Both the position numbers and the translations under genes were made by a program. A DNA stretch of 64,000 bases from Bacteroidota bacterium (lineage in GTDB: Bacteria > Bacteroidota > Bacteroidia > Cytophagales > Cyclobacteriaceae): assembly GCA_024280115.1 (NCBI GenBank), contig JAJRQT010000071.1, positions 1 to 64,000 of the forward strand, written 5' to 3'. Shown here piece after piece: positions 17,956 to 27,403 of the stretch; within the stretch, counting starts at the first letter, position 1; each line of letters begins with the position of its first letter. Below the pieces are notes generated by a model, which did not search any database, had not been told where the DNA came from, and saw nothing but the letters and a program-made list of their open reading frames with translations.

Positions 17956-19119
17956 TTAGGCAGTTTTTTTCTTTCGAATGTACTCTGTAGGGGTTTCTCC
18001 AGTTAGCTGCTTGAATATTCTGTTAAAAGAGGCCTTGGAATTAAAGCCGCATTCCATGGCGATGCCAAGCAGCGTCAGGTTACTGAACCGGGGGTCAAAA
18101 AATCTTTCCTTCACCTCTTCTACCCGATAAGCATTTATAAACTCAAAAAATGATTTCCCTAACTGATCATTAATCAACTGAGAAAGTTGATATGTTGGCA
18201 CTTCTAAAGATTCGGCCAATTCTCCAATAGTCAAATTCTTATTTAAATACGGTTTCGATATTTCTATATAGTCGAGAAGCATTTTCTTCAATCCCGGAAT
18301 ATCTTCTTCCTTTAACCTTGTTTTCTCATACTTTTCTGGTTGTTCGGCTATTTCATCCAATTCCAATGTATCTAACCCATCAATGTGATAAGACCGGTAA
18401 AAAGGTGTTTTTCTAATGCTGTAATACCCGAGAAAAAATACCCAAAAGGTGGCGATCACAAACACCATCTCCCTCAACCGAATCCAGTCAACAATATCGA
18501 AAAAGACAATTATTGAATTGAGTATCATTGCCGAGCAGCCAACTATAAACATGCTCCATGTCAGGTACCACAGCCATTCCAGCTTCAGCTTATCGGAAGT
18601 AAAAGAATATAGTTTTTTCAGGTTTTTCCGATGAACTCTAAGCACAAAAATTGACCATATGCTGTAAACTAAAGGTGAAAATGATCTTAGTAATAATGAA
18701 ATGGAAATTTCAAAACCCGGCCTCCCTGCAACTATTTCATTGAAAATAGAAATTTTCTGATCACCGGTCTTGAAATAAAGATGCACAAAATTGTATATGT
18801 GGTCGGCTATGAAAGGCAGAAAGTGTAACAAGTATTTTGGTTTGAATCGGCTTTTTTCAGATATATAATTTTTAATGAAGAAAAACAATAAAGGACCATA
18901 CAGAAAAGACAAAGGGCCACTGGTTCCGATCAAATAAGGGAAATTTTTTATGTCTTCACTGAGCATGAGATAGTTCACCCCAAGGTGGTAACAAAGAATG
19001 AAAAATAGAGAGGCTAAAATATAGTCAGCGACTTCCTTATTCTTTTTTGTGAGCGCAAGAACGGCAAAGAAAAATGCCTGTATAAAACCGATGGTTATGA
19101 TAGTTAAACTAGAGGTCAT
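17956..19119 (-). CDS. Membrane-anchored AraC-family transcriptional regulator
   Basis: A 387-residue protein with about seven to eight hydrophobic segments in its first 240 residues (for example LTIITIGFIQAFFFAVLALT, VADYILASLFFILCYHLGVN, FVIATFWVFFLGYYSI). An AraC HTH domain occupies about residues 280-385 (LTIGELAESLEVPTYQLSQL; LGIAMECGFNSKASFNRIFK; GETPTEYIRKK). The 7TM-AraC layout is common in Bacteroidota and fits direct signal sensing at the membrane. It precedes two secreted hydrolase genes with tight spacing and likely regulates them or itself. The signal is unknown. Confidence 0.9.
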   Translation of the reverse strand: MTSSLTIITIGFIQAFFFAVLALTKKNKEVADYILASLFFILCYHLGVNYLMLSEDIKNFPYLIGTSGPLSFLYGPLLFFFIKNYISEKSRFKPKYLLHFLPFIADHIYNFVHLYFKTGDQKISIFNEIVAGRPGFEISISLLLRSFSPLVYSIWSIFVLRVHRKNLKKLYSFTSDKLKLEWLWYLTWSMFIVGCSAMILNSIIVFFDIVDWIRLREMVFVIATFWVFFLGYYSIRKTPFYRSYHIDGLDTLELDEIAEQPEKYEKTRLKEEDIPGLKKMLLDYIEISKPYLNKNLTIGELAESLEVPTYQLSQLINDQLGKSFFEFINAYRVEEVKERFFDPRFSNLTLLGIAMECGFNSKASFNRIFKQLTGETPTEYIRKKKTA

Positions 19120-19328
19120 CTGAACAAATGTAACTTTTTAAAAATAAATGAAATAATTCAGAATTGTAATTTTATGGTGGTCAATTTTTTATTCAAATGC
19201 ATTTTAGGTGAACATCCATTTTTGAACACATTCTTTTTATGAACTCTTTCGGGTTTTTAATCAAATTAACTTCACATTCTACCAGCTCTTTTTTAAATTG
19301 CTTTTATACTATATTAAATAATCAGAAA

Positions 19329-20009
19329 ATGAAAATAGGAGTTATATTCTCAGGGTCCGGAGTATTCGACGGTACTGAAATCCAGGAAGGTGTTTTTACT
19401 TTATTATCCATCAAGAAAGTTGGAGCAGAAGCTGTCTGCTTTGCCCCCGATATCAATCAGCATCATGTGATCAATCATATTACGGGTGAAGAGATGAATG
19501 AAACCCGAAATGTGCTTGTGGAGTCAGCCCGGATTGCCAGGGGAGAAATTCAAAGTCTTGAAAGTTTTGATGCATCAGATTTAGATGCCCTGGTTCTTCC
19601 GGGAGGATTTGGTGCGGCCAAGAATTTAAGTACCTGGGCATTTTCTGGCCCAGATGGCGAAATCAATGAACAAGTCAAAAATGCCATAATTTCCATGGTA
19701 AAAGCTGGGAAGGCAGTTGGAGGTTTGTGTATGGGGCCCACAGTGATCGCCAAAGCGCTGGAAGGCAGCGGCATTTCTGCTTCTTTGACCGTTGGATCAA
19801 CTGAGGCACCTTCCCCCTATGAAATTGAAGCGATTAGTCAAGGCATGGAAAAAACCGGCGCTACTGCCGTAATGAAAACTGTGGAAGAAATTGAAGTAGA
19901 TACAAAGAATAAAATTGTCACCGCACCATGCTATATGATGGAAGCAGATATTCTTCAGGTCAGAAATAATGTCCAAAAAGCCATTGATGAACTTGTGAAA
20001 CTTATTTGA
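19329..20009 (+). CDS. elbB: ElbB-like isoprenoid biosynthesis/glyoxalase III family protein (DJ-1 superfamily)
   Basis: The ATG at 19329 gives 226 residues beginning KIGVIFSGSGVFDGTEIQE, the conserved ElbB start. The frame is open to 19239, but that N-terminus has no family counterpart. The DJ-1/PfpI core includes LVLPGGFGAAKNLSTWAF and VGGLCMGPTVIAKAL with the elbow cysteine near residue 133. E. coli ElbB (YhbL) has been linked to isoprenoid synthesis and weak glyoxalase III activity, but its true role is unclear. The gene stands alone between oppositely oriented genes. Confidence 0.88.
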   Translation: MKIGVIFSGSGVFDGTEIQEGVFTLLSIKKVGAEAVCFAPDINQHHVINHITGEEMNETRNVLVESARIARGEIQSLESFDASDLDALVLPGGFGAAKNLSTWAFSGPDGEINEQVKNAIISMVKAGKAVGGLCMGPTVIAKALEGSGISASLTVGSTEAPSPYEIEAISQGMEKTGATAVMKTVEEIEVDTKNKIVTAPCYMMEADILQVRNNVQKAIDELVKLI

Positions 20010-20055
20010 TATATACTCAAGGTTTTTTTACTTTTTATAGACCACTCCGAAAAGT

Positions 20056-20128
20056 CAGAATTCATTGATATTCAACTTTTATACCCCTACCCCCTAAATG
20101 GTAAGTCATTGAAAATCAACGAATTCTG
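20056..20128. repeat. 73-bp inverted-repeat element
   Basis: CAGAATTCATTGAT at 20056-20069 is the reverse complement of ATCAACGAATTCTG at 20115-20128, with one mismatch in 14. The interior is C-rich (TACCCCTACCCCCT). It lies between the convergent stops of the ElbB-like gene and sdaA. It could serve as a two-way terminator-like structure or be a small inverted-repeat remnant; there is no T-run. Confidence 0.4.
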
Positions 20129-20238
20129 TAATGTCTCCTTTTTCGCTGCCGCATAGCTTTAGCAAAGCTCAGCAGGGGATATTGGGGTGTTATACTTGTC
20201 GGAATAGACTTTTTCTTTTACTTGTCAACTACTCCGCT

Positions 20239-21657
20239 CTAACAATCCGGGACGCTTACAGGGATATTTATTGCCAGTCCCCCTTCGCTGGTTTCCTTGT
20301 ATTTGGAATTCATATCCCCGGCGGTATGCCACATTGTTTTTATCACATCATCGAGCGAAACCCGCGCATGAACGGGATCACTTGCCAGGGCGATTTGAGA
20401 TGCTGTTATCGCTTTCATGGCGCCCATGGCATTTCTTTCAATACAAGGCACTTGTACCAAACCGCCAATAGGATCACAGGTTAAACCTAAATGATGCTCC
20501 ATAGCAATTTCTGCTGCCATTAAAACTTCTTCAGGAGTGCCTCCCTGCACATCAGTTAACGCCGCTGCAGCCATGGCTGAAGAAACACCGATCTCAGCCT
20601 GGCAACCGCCCATAGCAGCAGAAATAGTGGCTCCTTTTTTGAAAATACTTCCGAGTTCGCCTGCTACAAGTAAGAATTTATGAAGATCTTCTTCTTTCGC
20701 ATTTTCACAAAAACACAGATAAAAAAGCATCACGGCAGGGATCACCCCTGCTGCGCCATTGGTCGGTGCGGTGACTACACGGCCAAAAGATGCATTTTCT
20801 TCATTGACGGCCAAGGCAAAGCAGCTTACCCAATTTAGGGTCTCCTTAAAAGAGTGGTCATCACTTTTAATTAGCGAAATCCACTCATCAATACTTTTAT
20901 AATTACTACTGGAAATCAATTTTTCATTTTGATAAGAGGCCCGGCGCTTTACATCCAAACCACCAGGCAAAATTCCGTTGGCATGACAACCTTTGAATAC
21001 GCTTTTTTTCATGGTATCAATAATTGAATTTAGTCGATGCCCAATTTCGTTCTCAGGATGCCATTCAAGTTCATTTTTCATTACAATATCTGATATTGTG
21101 CATGAATTCTTTTTGCACCAATTAAGCAAGTCATCTGCATTATCAATCGGAAAAGGTAGTGGGTGAGAATCGAGGTCATCATGTGCTGGGCCTTTTACAA
21201 TAAATCCTCCACCAATGGAATAGAACGTGTCTTCGTAAATTTCGTTATTGCCGAACCCGATGAAAACTTTGAGCGCATTAGAGTGAAATGGTAGTTGCTC
21301 CCGAGTTCTAAAGATGATGTTTTCCCGGGGATTAAAGTTGATTTCATGCTTTTCCAGCACAATTATCCGTTGTAAAGTTTTTATACCATTAACATAGTCT
21401 TCAATTTTTTCGCAATCGATGGTTGCCGGATTAAAACCCATAATTCCAAGCATGATGGCCTTATTGGTACCATGCCCCGGACCGGTTTTTGCCAGTGAGC
21501 CATACAGATGAACATGGATTGAATTTATACCGGATATTTCATGAATTTTTGAAAATTCATCCAGGCATTGTTGAACGGCCTTCCACGGACCCATTGTATG
21601 AGAGCTCGATGGGCCAACACCTATTTTGAAAATGTCAAAAATGCTTATTTTTTCCAT
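20239..21657 (-). CDS. sdaA: L-serine ammonia-lyase (iron-sulfur type)
   Basis: Deaminates L-serine to pyruvate with an oxygen-sensitive 4Fe-4S cluster. The 472-residue fused (single-chain) form has the beta domain first ([20 protein letters not shown]) and the catalytic alpha domain after. Candidate cluster cysteines lie in [26 protein letters not shown] and [14 protein letters not shown], the last being the strongest signature. The N-terminal domain includes [13 protein letters not shown]. It lies 45 bases past the mdh terminator hairpin and is probably its own unit. The product pyruvate links to the pyruvate dehydrogenase encoded at 10944. Confidence 0.96.
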   Translation of the reverse strand: MEKISIFDIFKIGVGPSSSHTMGPWKAVQQCLDEFSKIHEISGINSIHVHLYGSLAKTGPGHGTNKAIMLGIMGFNPATIDCEKIEDYVNGIKTLQRIIVLEKHEINFNPRENIIFRTREQLPFHSNALKVFIGFGNNEIYEDTFYSIGGGFIVKGPAHDDLDSHPLPFPIDNADDLLNWCKKNSCTISDIVMKNELEWHPENEIGHRLNSIIDTMKKSVFKGCHANGILPGGLDVKRRASYQNEKLISSSNYKSIDEWISLIKSDDHSFKETLNWVSCFALAVNEENASFGRVVTAPTNGAAGVIPAVMLFYLCFCENAKEEDLHKFLLVAGELGSIFKKGATISAAMGGCQAEIGVSSAMAAAALTDVQGGTPEEVLMAAEIAMEHHLGLTCDPIGGLVQVPCIERNAMGAMKAITASQIALASDPVHARVSLDDVIKTMWHTAGDMNSKYKETSEGGLAINIPVSVPDC

Positions 21658-21702
21658 GGTTCAAAGGTAAATTTTTATGCAAATAATTGATTTGGGCTAA
21701 AA

Positions 21703-21732
21703 AAAACCGGTATGCTTACACAAACCGGTTTT
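21703..21732 (-). terminator. Intrinsic terminator downstream of mdh
   Basis: The arms AAAACCGGT (21703-21711) and ACCGGTTTT (21724-21732) form a perfect 9-base stem. Read on the minus strand after mdh, the hairpin runs into an eight-base T-run. The mdh stop is about 140 bases upstream; the inverted-repeat element at 21755-21866 sits between them. Confidence 0.75.
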
Positions 21733-21754
21733 AAAATTTTATTACATTATTATC

Positions 21755-21866
21755 CAATGTCGTTTAGTTAAGAAGATTTATTGTATTACCTCTCCCCGCC
21801 TAATTCGGCCGACAGGCCTTCACCCTCTCCAGAGAGGGATAATAGGAGCTTACCTAGACGACATTG
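21755..21866. repeat. 112-bp long inverted-repeat element between mdh and its terminator
   Basis: CAATGTCGTTTAGTTAAG at 21755-21772 pairs with CTTACCTAGACGACATTG at 21849-21866 (16 of 18). Just inside, TATTACCTCTCC and GAGAGGGATAATA also roughly pair. The interior holds a perfect stem CCCTCTC-CA-GAGAGGG. The whole can fold as one long hairpin with side arms. The outer arm begins 4 bases after the mdh stop codon. It looks like a MITE-type or dispersed intergenic repeat; no second copy was found in this window. Confidence 0.55.
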
Positions 21867-21870
21867 ATTA

Positions 21871-22800
21871 TTATCTCATATTGTCCAAAACTTCCATCAC
21901 TTCTCTAACGTGACCTTCGGAAGATTTCAATGAAGCCATTTCCTCATCATTAAGATCGAGTTCAATAATTTTCTCAACGCCTCCTTTTCCTAAAATTACG
22001 GGAGTGCCAAGGTAACAATTTTTAATACCATACTCTCCATCCAGCTGAATACAAACAGGAAATACTCTTTTCTGGTCTCTGACGATAGCTTCTGCCATTT
22101 GAGCTGCTGCAGCCCCTGGCGCATACCATGCTGAAGTTCCCATTAATTTCACCAATTCACCGCCACCTTTTTTAGTCCTATCAACGATAGCATCAAGAGT
22201 ATCTTTTTCAATTAATTCTGTTACCGGGATACCTCCAACCGTTGTATATCTTGGAAGTGGAACCATCGTGTCACCATGTCCGCCCATAAGAACAGCCTGA
22301 ATATCCTTTGGAGATACATTGATGGCTTCCGCTAAAAAGGCTCTATATCTTCCGGTGTCCAGGATACCAGCCATGCCCATCACTTTAGTCCGTGGAGCTT
22401 TAGATACCAGGTGCGCCTGATAAGTCATCACGTCCAAAGGATTGGAAACAACGATGATGATTGCATCAGGAGAATGAGCGACTACGTTTTCGGTAACGGA
22501 TTTCACAATTCCTGCATTAGTTTCGATCAGATCATCACGGCTCATTCCCGGTTTTCTCGGCAGACCTGAAGTGATGATCACAACTTCGGAACCTTCTGTT
22601 TTGGAGTAATCATTTGTAACTCCGACAGTTCTTGTATCATACAAATTGATGGGTGATTTTTGCCAAATATCAAGAGCTTTACCTTCAGCCAATCCTTCTT
22701 TGATGTCCACGACAACAACTTCATTGGCAATTTCTCTGTAAGCCAAAACATCTGCGCAAGTAGCGCCTACGTTTCCTGCTCCTACAACAGTTATTTTCAT
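21871..22800 (-). CDS. mdh: Malate dehydrogenase
   Basis: NAD-dependent oxidation of malate to oxaloacetate in the TCA cycle. The 309 residues belong to the LDH-like MDH group. The Rossmann motif VVGAGNVGA lies at 5-13, and GLPRKPGMSRDDL near 80-92 has the arginines that select dicarboxylates. The catalytic His is in GGHGDTMVPLP near 173, and AWYAPGAAAAQMAEAI is the C-terminal helix. It is monocistronic, with its own hairpin terminator downstream. Together with SdhCAB it represents the lower TCA cycle in this window. Confidence 0.96.
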   Translation of the reverse strand: MKITVVGAGNVGATCADVLAYREIANEVVVVDIKEGLAEGKALDIWQKSPINLYDTRTVGVTNDYSKTEGSEVVIITSGLPRKPGMSRDDLIETNAGIVKSVTENVVAHSPDAIIIVVSNPLDVMTYQAHLVSKAPRTKVMGMAGILDTGRYRAFLAEAINVSPKDIQAVLMGGHGDTMVPLPRYTTVGGIPVTELIEKDTLDAIVDRTKKGGGELVKLMGTSAWYAPGAAAAQMAEAIVRDQKRVFPVCIQLDGEYGIKNCYLGTPVILGKGGVEKIIELDLNDEEMASLKSSEGHVREVMEVLDNMR

Positions 22801-22915
22801 AATACTAACTTTTTTTATAGTTTATAAAATGTTTAAAAAATGAGCTAGCAAGGTATCAATTAAGGCAGATAAAGGAAAGTATTAGACTGATAATAAATGA
22901 ACTATTCTCGCCATG

Positions 22916-23434
22916 TTAATTTTTATAAATCTGGCTTAAATTAAAAAGGCCTAAAGATGATGTATAGCCTCTGAAGAGCTTGACCATAAAATCATCATAT
23001 GCTTCCGTAAGGGATTCCAGCATTTTAGTTTTGATAATAGGATGACTTTCGAAAATCTCGTGAATGTTTACTTTAGGAAGCACATATAATTCGGATCGCT
23101 CAGAATGAACTATAGAGGTATAAATTCTGTTAGATTCTTTTAACAGTGCACTCTCGCCAAATGCTCCCCCCGATTTTATAATATTTAGTAATTCAAATTC
23201 ATCTTCGATATCGATATTTATGGAAACCTTACCACTTTTCACGAGATACAGGGCATTTCCGGGATCGTTTCTGAAAAACACCACTTCGTCCATTTTATAT
23301 TCTCTGAGATAAAAATATGGAAGAAAATTTGACATTTCCTTATAGTCCAATCGTTCAAAAAGCTTGATTCTGGACAGGAACCTGAATGTGTTGATTTCTT
23401 TGGATGTATATGATTTTTTGAACGGATTAATCAT
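22916..23434 (-). CDS. Cyclic-nucleotide-binding-domain protein
   Basis: A 172-residue protein with one cNMP-binding/CRP-like beta-roll. Evidence is YLREYKMDEVVFFRNDPGNALYLVKSGKVSINI followed by the phosphate-binding-cassette-like SGGAFGESALLKESNRIYTSI. There is no HTH domain after it, so it is not a CRP-type DNA-binding regulator; it may be a stand-alone sensor. I chose the ATG at 23434 (MINPFKKSY), which overlaps the end of tilS by 8 bases. A longer start at 23464 would overlap it by 38. Translational coupling with tilS is likely; the ligand is unknown. Confidence 0.75.
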   Translation of the reverse strand: MINPFKKSYTSKEINTFRFLSRIKLFERLDYKEMSNFLPYFYLREYKMDEVVFFRNDPGNALYLVKSGKVSINIDIEDEFELLNIIKSGGAFGESALLKESNRIYTSIVHSERSELYVLPKVNIHEIFESHPIIKTKMLESLTEAYDDFMVKLFRGYTSSLGLFNLSQIYKN

Positions 23435-24761
23435 TGTTGCGAATATTACATACCCTGATGGCAATTCTGGTTTCCGGTGTTATTTTAAAACGATCATCAA
23501 TTCGATGGCCTATTACCCATACCAGTTTATCGCCGGAGACAAGTACCAATACTTGTTTTTTCAAGTTTAAAGGAATTTTTTCATCTATCATAAAATCGCT
23601 TAGCTTTTTTTTATGTTTCATTCCAAGTGGCAGGAACCAGTCCCCCTCCACCCATTTCCTTATGGTTAACGGATATTGAAGCCGCTCAAAATCGAGAAAA
23701 GCAGTGTTTTTGTCTCCCTCAAATTTTATTATTTTACTGTCTGTTTTTTCAAAAGTTAGTTGTGCTTTTGGCAGATTTATACTATTGATATCTTCATTAA
23801 TAATGATCTGTTGGAATACAGCATCATTTATCTTTTCTATAAATAAAAATTCCCGGTCGAGGACAATCTGATAGCTGTGAGCATAGAACGATTTTCCTGG
23901 CTGTCCGTCTAATGATGATAAAATATCCTTCACATTTTGATAATTGAAACCAAATGCCTCAAGTAATTCAAATAATACAAGTTTAGGCTCACTTATGGCC
24001 CGGAGTTTTTCCTTATTGATATAAAATCCTTCACCATCTTTTTCGAGAAGCTCTGATTTAACTTTATCGATGGATTTTTTATACAGTCTTTCCGCCGCTG
24101 CAATTCTTTCAATAGACTGTGAGAAGGTATTTTCCAGGTTAGGATTTATTTTCTTTAGCTCGGGGATCACCTTGTGCCTGATCAGGTTGCGATGATACTT
24201 GATCGAACTATTCGTCTTATCTTCCCTCCATTGCAGATGGTGCTTCAATGCATAATCCAATATCATCTGACGGGAGGCAAACATGAGCGGACGAATATAA
24301 TTTCCCGATTTTGGCAATATTCCTTTTAACCCGGAAATACCTGTACCTTTCGTCAGATTAAATAAAACTGTTTCAATTGAATCATTCAGATGATGAGCTG
24401 TGGCTATCATATCAAATCCTTCTTGCTGAATAAGTTCATCAAACCAACTTCTTCTGAGATCACGTGCAGCCATTTGTATAGATATTCCATGCTCTTTTGA
24501 ATAATCTCCCGTTTCGAGTGATTTTATAAAAATTCTGGTTTTCAGTTCACGTGCCAGCTCCCTGACAAATATTTCATCTCCATCAGATTCTTTACCTCTT
24601 AGTTGAAAATTGCAATGTGCAATGGTGAATTCGAATTTAGCCTCATGAAAAAGATGGACCATAGCTACAGAATCTACTCCACCACTGACAGCCAGAAGTA
24701 TTTCCTGATCTGGTTGGAACAATTTTTGTTGCTTTATAAAGTTTAATAATTCATTGTGCAT
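23427..24761 (-). CDS. tilS: tRNA(Ile)-lysidine synthase
   Basis: Modifies C34 of the tRNA(Ile) CAU anticodon to lysidine so that AUA is read as isoleucine. It has 444 residues. The PP-loop SGGVDS is at residues 26-31, followed by HCNFQLRGKESDGDE and the family-typical AARDLRRSWFDELI and ATAHHLNDSIETVL. The C-terminal TilS domain (LTIRKWVEGDWFLPLGMKHKKKLSDF; KIPLNLKKQVLVL) is present, so it is full length. It is divergent from the OstA-like gene and overlaps the next gene at its 3' end. Confidence 0.95.
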   Translation of the reverse strand: MHNELLNFIKQQKLFQPDQEILLAVSGGVDSVAMVHLFHEAKFEFTIAHCNFQLRGKESDGDEIFVRELARELKTRIFIKSLETGDYSKEHGISIQMAARDLRRSWFDELIQQEGFDMIATAHHLNDSIETVLFNLTKGTGISGLKGILPKSGNYIRPLMFASRQMILDYALKHHLQWREDKTNSSIKYHRNLIRHKVIPELKKINPNLENTFSQSIERIAAAERLYKKSIDKVKSELLEKDGEGFYINKEKLRAISEPKLVLFELLEAFGFNYQNVKDILSSLDGQPGKSFYAHSYQIVLDREFLFIEKINDAVFQQIIINEDINSINLPKAQLTFEKTDSKIIKFEGDKNTAFLDFERLQYPLTIRKWVEGDWFLPLGMKHKKKLSDFMIDEKIPLNLKKQVLVLVSGDKLVWVIGHRIDDRFKITPETRIAIRVCNIRNND

Positions 24762-24784
24762 AATTTACAAATTGCAATTTTGAT

Positions 24785-24792
24785 TAGATTTG
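24785..24792 (+). promoter_or_regulatory. Candidate -7 element of the OstA-like gene
   Basis: TAGATTTG matches TAnnTTTG exactly and is followed by CACC. It lies downstream of the ATG at 24756 and 20 bases before a TTG at 24813 that opens a textbook signal peptide. It therefore argues that translation starts at 24813 and not at 24756. No ideally spaced -33 TTG is visible. Confidence 0.45.
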
Positions 24793-24812
24793 CACCGAAA
24801 AAAAAATTTGAA

Positions 24813-26491
24813 TTGAAACACACGATAAAGGTAACATTTGTTTTTTTATTTCTTTGTGGGACTTCCTATTTACCGTTGATGGCGCAGATGGGAGACAAAT
24901 TGGAGTATAAAGCAGAATCATTTGTTGGGGGCACTAAAGATGGAGAATCTTACAAAATGTTGGTTGGAAATGTGATATTCACCCAGGAGAAAACAATCAT
25001 TTACTGTGACTCAGCATTCTTTTACGATAAGACAAATAGCATGGAGGCCTTTGGGCATGTAAAGATTGAAGACCTTGAAGACTCCGTCACCATCACTTCA
25101 AACAGGCTACTTTATAAAGGAAATGGCAGAGTCGCTGAGCTGCGGGGAAATGTAGTATATGTCGATGATTCTTTAAGCCTATATACAGATAATCTGGATT
25201 ATGATATGACAAACAAATCTGCCACATATTTTGACGGAGGGAAGATCATAGATGATGTAAATACTTTGGAAAGCCAGAGAGGCAACTATGACACAGAGGG
25301 GAAAATGATGATATTCAATGATTTAGTGAGACTCACCAATGATGACCTTATGCTGGAGTCCGATGATCTCATTTACAATATAATCACCAAAAAAGCCCGG
25401 ACAGACACTAGAACAATTATTACCACAAAAGATGGGAAAAAACTAATTTCCGAAGAGGGGAGCGAATTTGATACTGCCAACAATACCTCGGCTTTCCTGG
25501 TAGGTGAGGTGGATACAGATAAATATTTACTCCGTGGAGATGAGCTTTTCTTCAATAGCAAGCTCAGATCTTATTCTGCGAGGGGAAATGTATATGTGCT
25601 GGCTAAAGAAGACAACATTATCATTACCGGAGATAATGCCAATTTTTGGGAAGATATGGGGATTGCAAAGGTTTATGGCAATGCACTCCTAAAGAAATTG
25701 CTCAATGAAGATACATTATTTCTGAGGGCCGATACGCTTGTCTCCATAGACGACAGCCTTGAAATAGATAAACGGTTATTGGCATACAATCATGTAAAGA
25801 TTTATAATAATGATATTCAGGGAAAGGCTGATTCGCTGGCATATTATCTGTCAGACTCCTCAATGACGTTTTATAAAGATCCAATACTTTGGAACGAAGG
25901 CAGCCAGATAACAGCGGATACAATTCATATAATTGTAAATAATGGCACCATTGATCAATTAAGAACCTCTGTAAATTCATTCATCATTTCAGAAGATTCC
26001 ATTAAAAACTACAATCAGATAAAGGGCCGAAAAATGACTGCCTATTTCAATGGAAAAGCAATAGATAATGTCGATGTTACAGGGAATGGTGAAAGTATTT
26101 ATTTTGTCCCTGACGAAAAAAAATCGGAGTGTTAATGGGTATGAATAAAATTATTTGCTCTAATATGAAAATTACCTTTGCTGACAACCAGGTTTCTGAT
26201 ATCCGCTTTTATACCAATCCGGATGGGAATTTTATACCTCCACATGAATTGAAGGAGGAAAATAAAAAATTGGAAGGTTTTGCATGGAGAATTAATGAAC
26301 GTCCGACCAGGCAGGAAATATTGCTAAGTCCGGAAGAACTTGAGAAATTCATGGAAGAAAAAGATTTAAAAGATGAAGAAATAGAAGAAGAAGAGGGCAC
26401 AAGGCTTGAAAAATTAATGGATGAAAAAATTGATATTGATAAAATAAGGAATACCTTAAAAAGTCCTTCAAACTCTACAAAACAACAATAA
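24813..26491 (+). pseudogene. OstA-like/LptD N-terminal-domain protein, split by a -1 frameshift at an A8 run
   Basis: A periplasmic OstA/LptA-type beta-jellyroll protein of the lipopolysaccharide-transport superfamily. The TTG start at 24813 gives a clean signal peptide (KHTIKVTFVFLFLCGTSYLPLMAQ); an ATG at 24756 would add 19 residues and overlap tilS. The N-terminal frame reads to a stop at 26133-26135. The conserved C-terminal part (VLMGMNKIICSNMKITF, FIPPHELKEENKKLEGF) continues in the -1 frame to 26491. Both halves join smoothly (DEKKIGVLMGMNK) if the A8 run at 26116-26123 is read with one extra base or a -1 slip. It may be a homopolymer sequencing error, a true mutation or programmed frameshifting, so calling it a pseudogene is provisional. 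Confidence 0.75.
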
Positions 26492-26541
26492 AATCAGTGC
26501 GTTTATGCAGAAATTTATAATTTATCAACGGTTAAATAAAA

Positions 26542-26572
26542 TTGCTTATTAATCGTTACACGTTTATATTTG
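26542..26572 (+). promoter_or_regulatory. Bacteroidota-type promoter of bamD
   Basis: A -33 TTG at 26542-26544 is followed after 20 bases by TATATTTG at 26565-26572, an exact TAnnTTTG -7 element with consensus spacing. The bamD ATG is only 8 bases further, at 26580, so the transcript would have little or no leader. Confidence 0.65.
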
Positions 26573-26579
26573 CACCCTC

Positions 26580-27395
26580 ATGATCAAAAAAGCAGTAATT
26601 AAAACGTTAATTCTTTCATTATTAGTACTTTACTCCGGATGTAGTCAGTTCAGAAAAATCCAGAAAAGTGACGATTGGAAGCTCAAATACGATGCCGCGC
26701 TAAAATATTATGAAAATCGAGATTATTACAGATCTGTAATCCTCTTCGATCAGATCATGCCATATTTAAGAGGTAGCGCAGAAGCGGAATTAGTACAATT
26801 CTATTATGCATATGCTCACTATTATCAAAAGCAATACCTGTTGGCATCACACTATTTTAAAAACTTTTTTGATACATATAATAGAAGTGAATATGCGGAG
26901 GAGGCATTCTATATGTATGGCTACTCGCTGTATAAGCAATCCCCAATTTATAATCTTGAACAATCCAGTACAATAGAGGCGGTACAGGCAATTCAGGCTT
27001 TTCTCAACAGATTCCCAAACAGTGAATACAGGACAGAAGCTATAAATATTCAATCTGAGTTGAGACTTAAACTTGAAAAAAAGGCTTTTGAGAATGCAAA
27101 ATTATATTTCACACTCAATAGACTTAATTCAGCTTTAATCGCACTTGATAATTTCAAAAAAGATTTTCCTGATTCAATACTCGGCGAAGATGCCTCCTAT
27201 TATCAGGTACAGGCTTCGTATAAGTATGCAAAGGAAAGCATCCCATCAAAGCAGAAGGAGCGGTATTATGAATTCATGGATCATTACGAAGAATTTATTG
27301 ATGACTATCCTGAAAGTAAATATTTGAAAAGCACTCAGAATTATTATTCAAATAGTTTAAATCAATTAGAAAAATTAGAAGAAGAAACATTATAA
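26580..27395 (+). CDS. bamD: Outer membrane assembly lipoprotein BamD
   Basis: A lipoprotein component of the beta-barrel assembly machinery, built of TPR-like repeats. The 271 residues start with a lipoprotein signal whose lipobox is VLYSGC (Cys 21). TPR-like units follow: WKLKYDAALKYYENRDYYRS, QFYYAYAHYYQKQYLLAS and YAEEAFYMYGYSLYKQ, ending with YYEFMDHYEEFIDDYPES. It heads a cluster bamD-rpoZ-coaBC-DUF4835-recN widely conserved in Bacteroidota, with only 8 bases to rpoZ. Confidence 0.92.
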   Translation: MIKKAVIKTLILSLLVLYSGCSQFRKIQKSDDWKLKYDAALKYYENRDYYRSVILFDQIMPYLRGSAEAELVQFYYAYAHYYQKQYLLASHYFKNFFDTYNRSEYAEEAFYMYGYSLYKQSPIYNLEQSSTIEAVQAIQAFLNRFPNSEYRTEAINIQSELRLKLEKKAFENAKLYFTLNRLNSALIALDNFKKDFPDSILGEDASYYQVQASYKYAKESIPSKQKERYYEFMDHYEEFIDDYPESKYLKSTQNYYSNSLNQLEKLEEETL

Positions 27396-27403
27396 TATAA
27401 ATT

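Noticed and set aside
20131..20484. Plus-strand frames opposite the 3' end of sdaA
   Set aside because: They are shadows of sdaA and lack any family resemblance.
26129..26491. Separate gene for the C-terminal OstA fragment
   Set aside because: It would start at a GTG inside the end of the previous frame and its sequence is the normal C-terminal part of the OstA-like family, so it is treated as one split gene.
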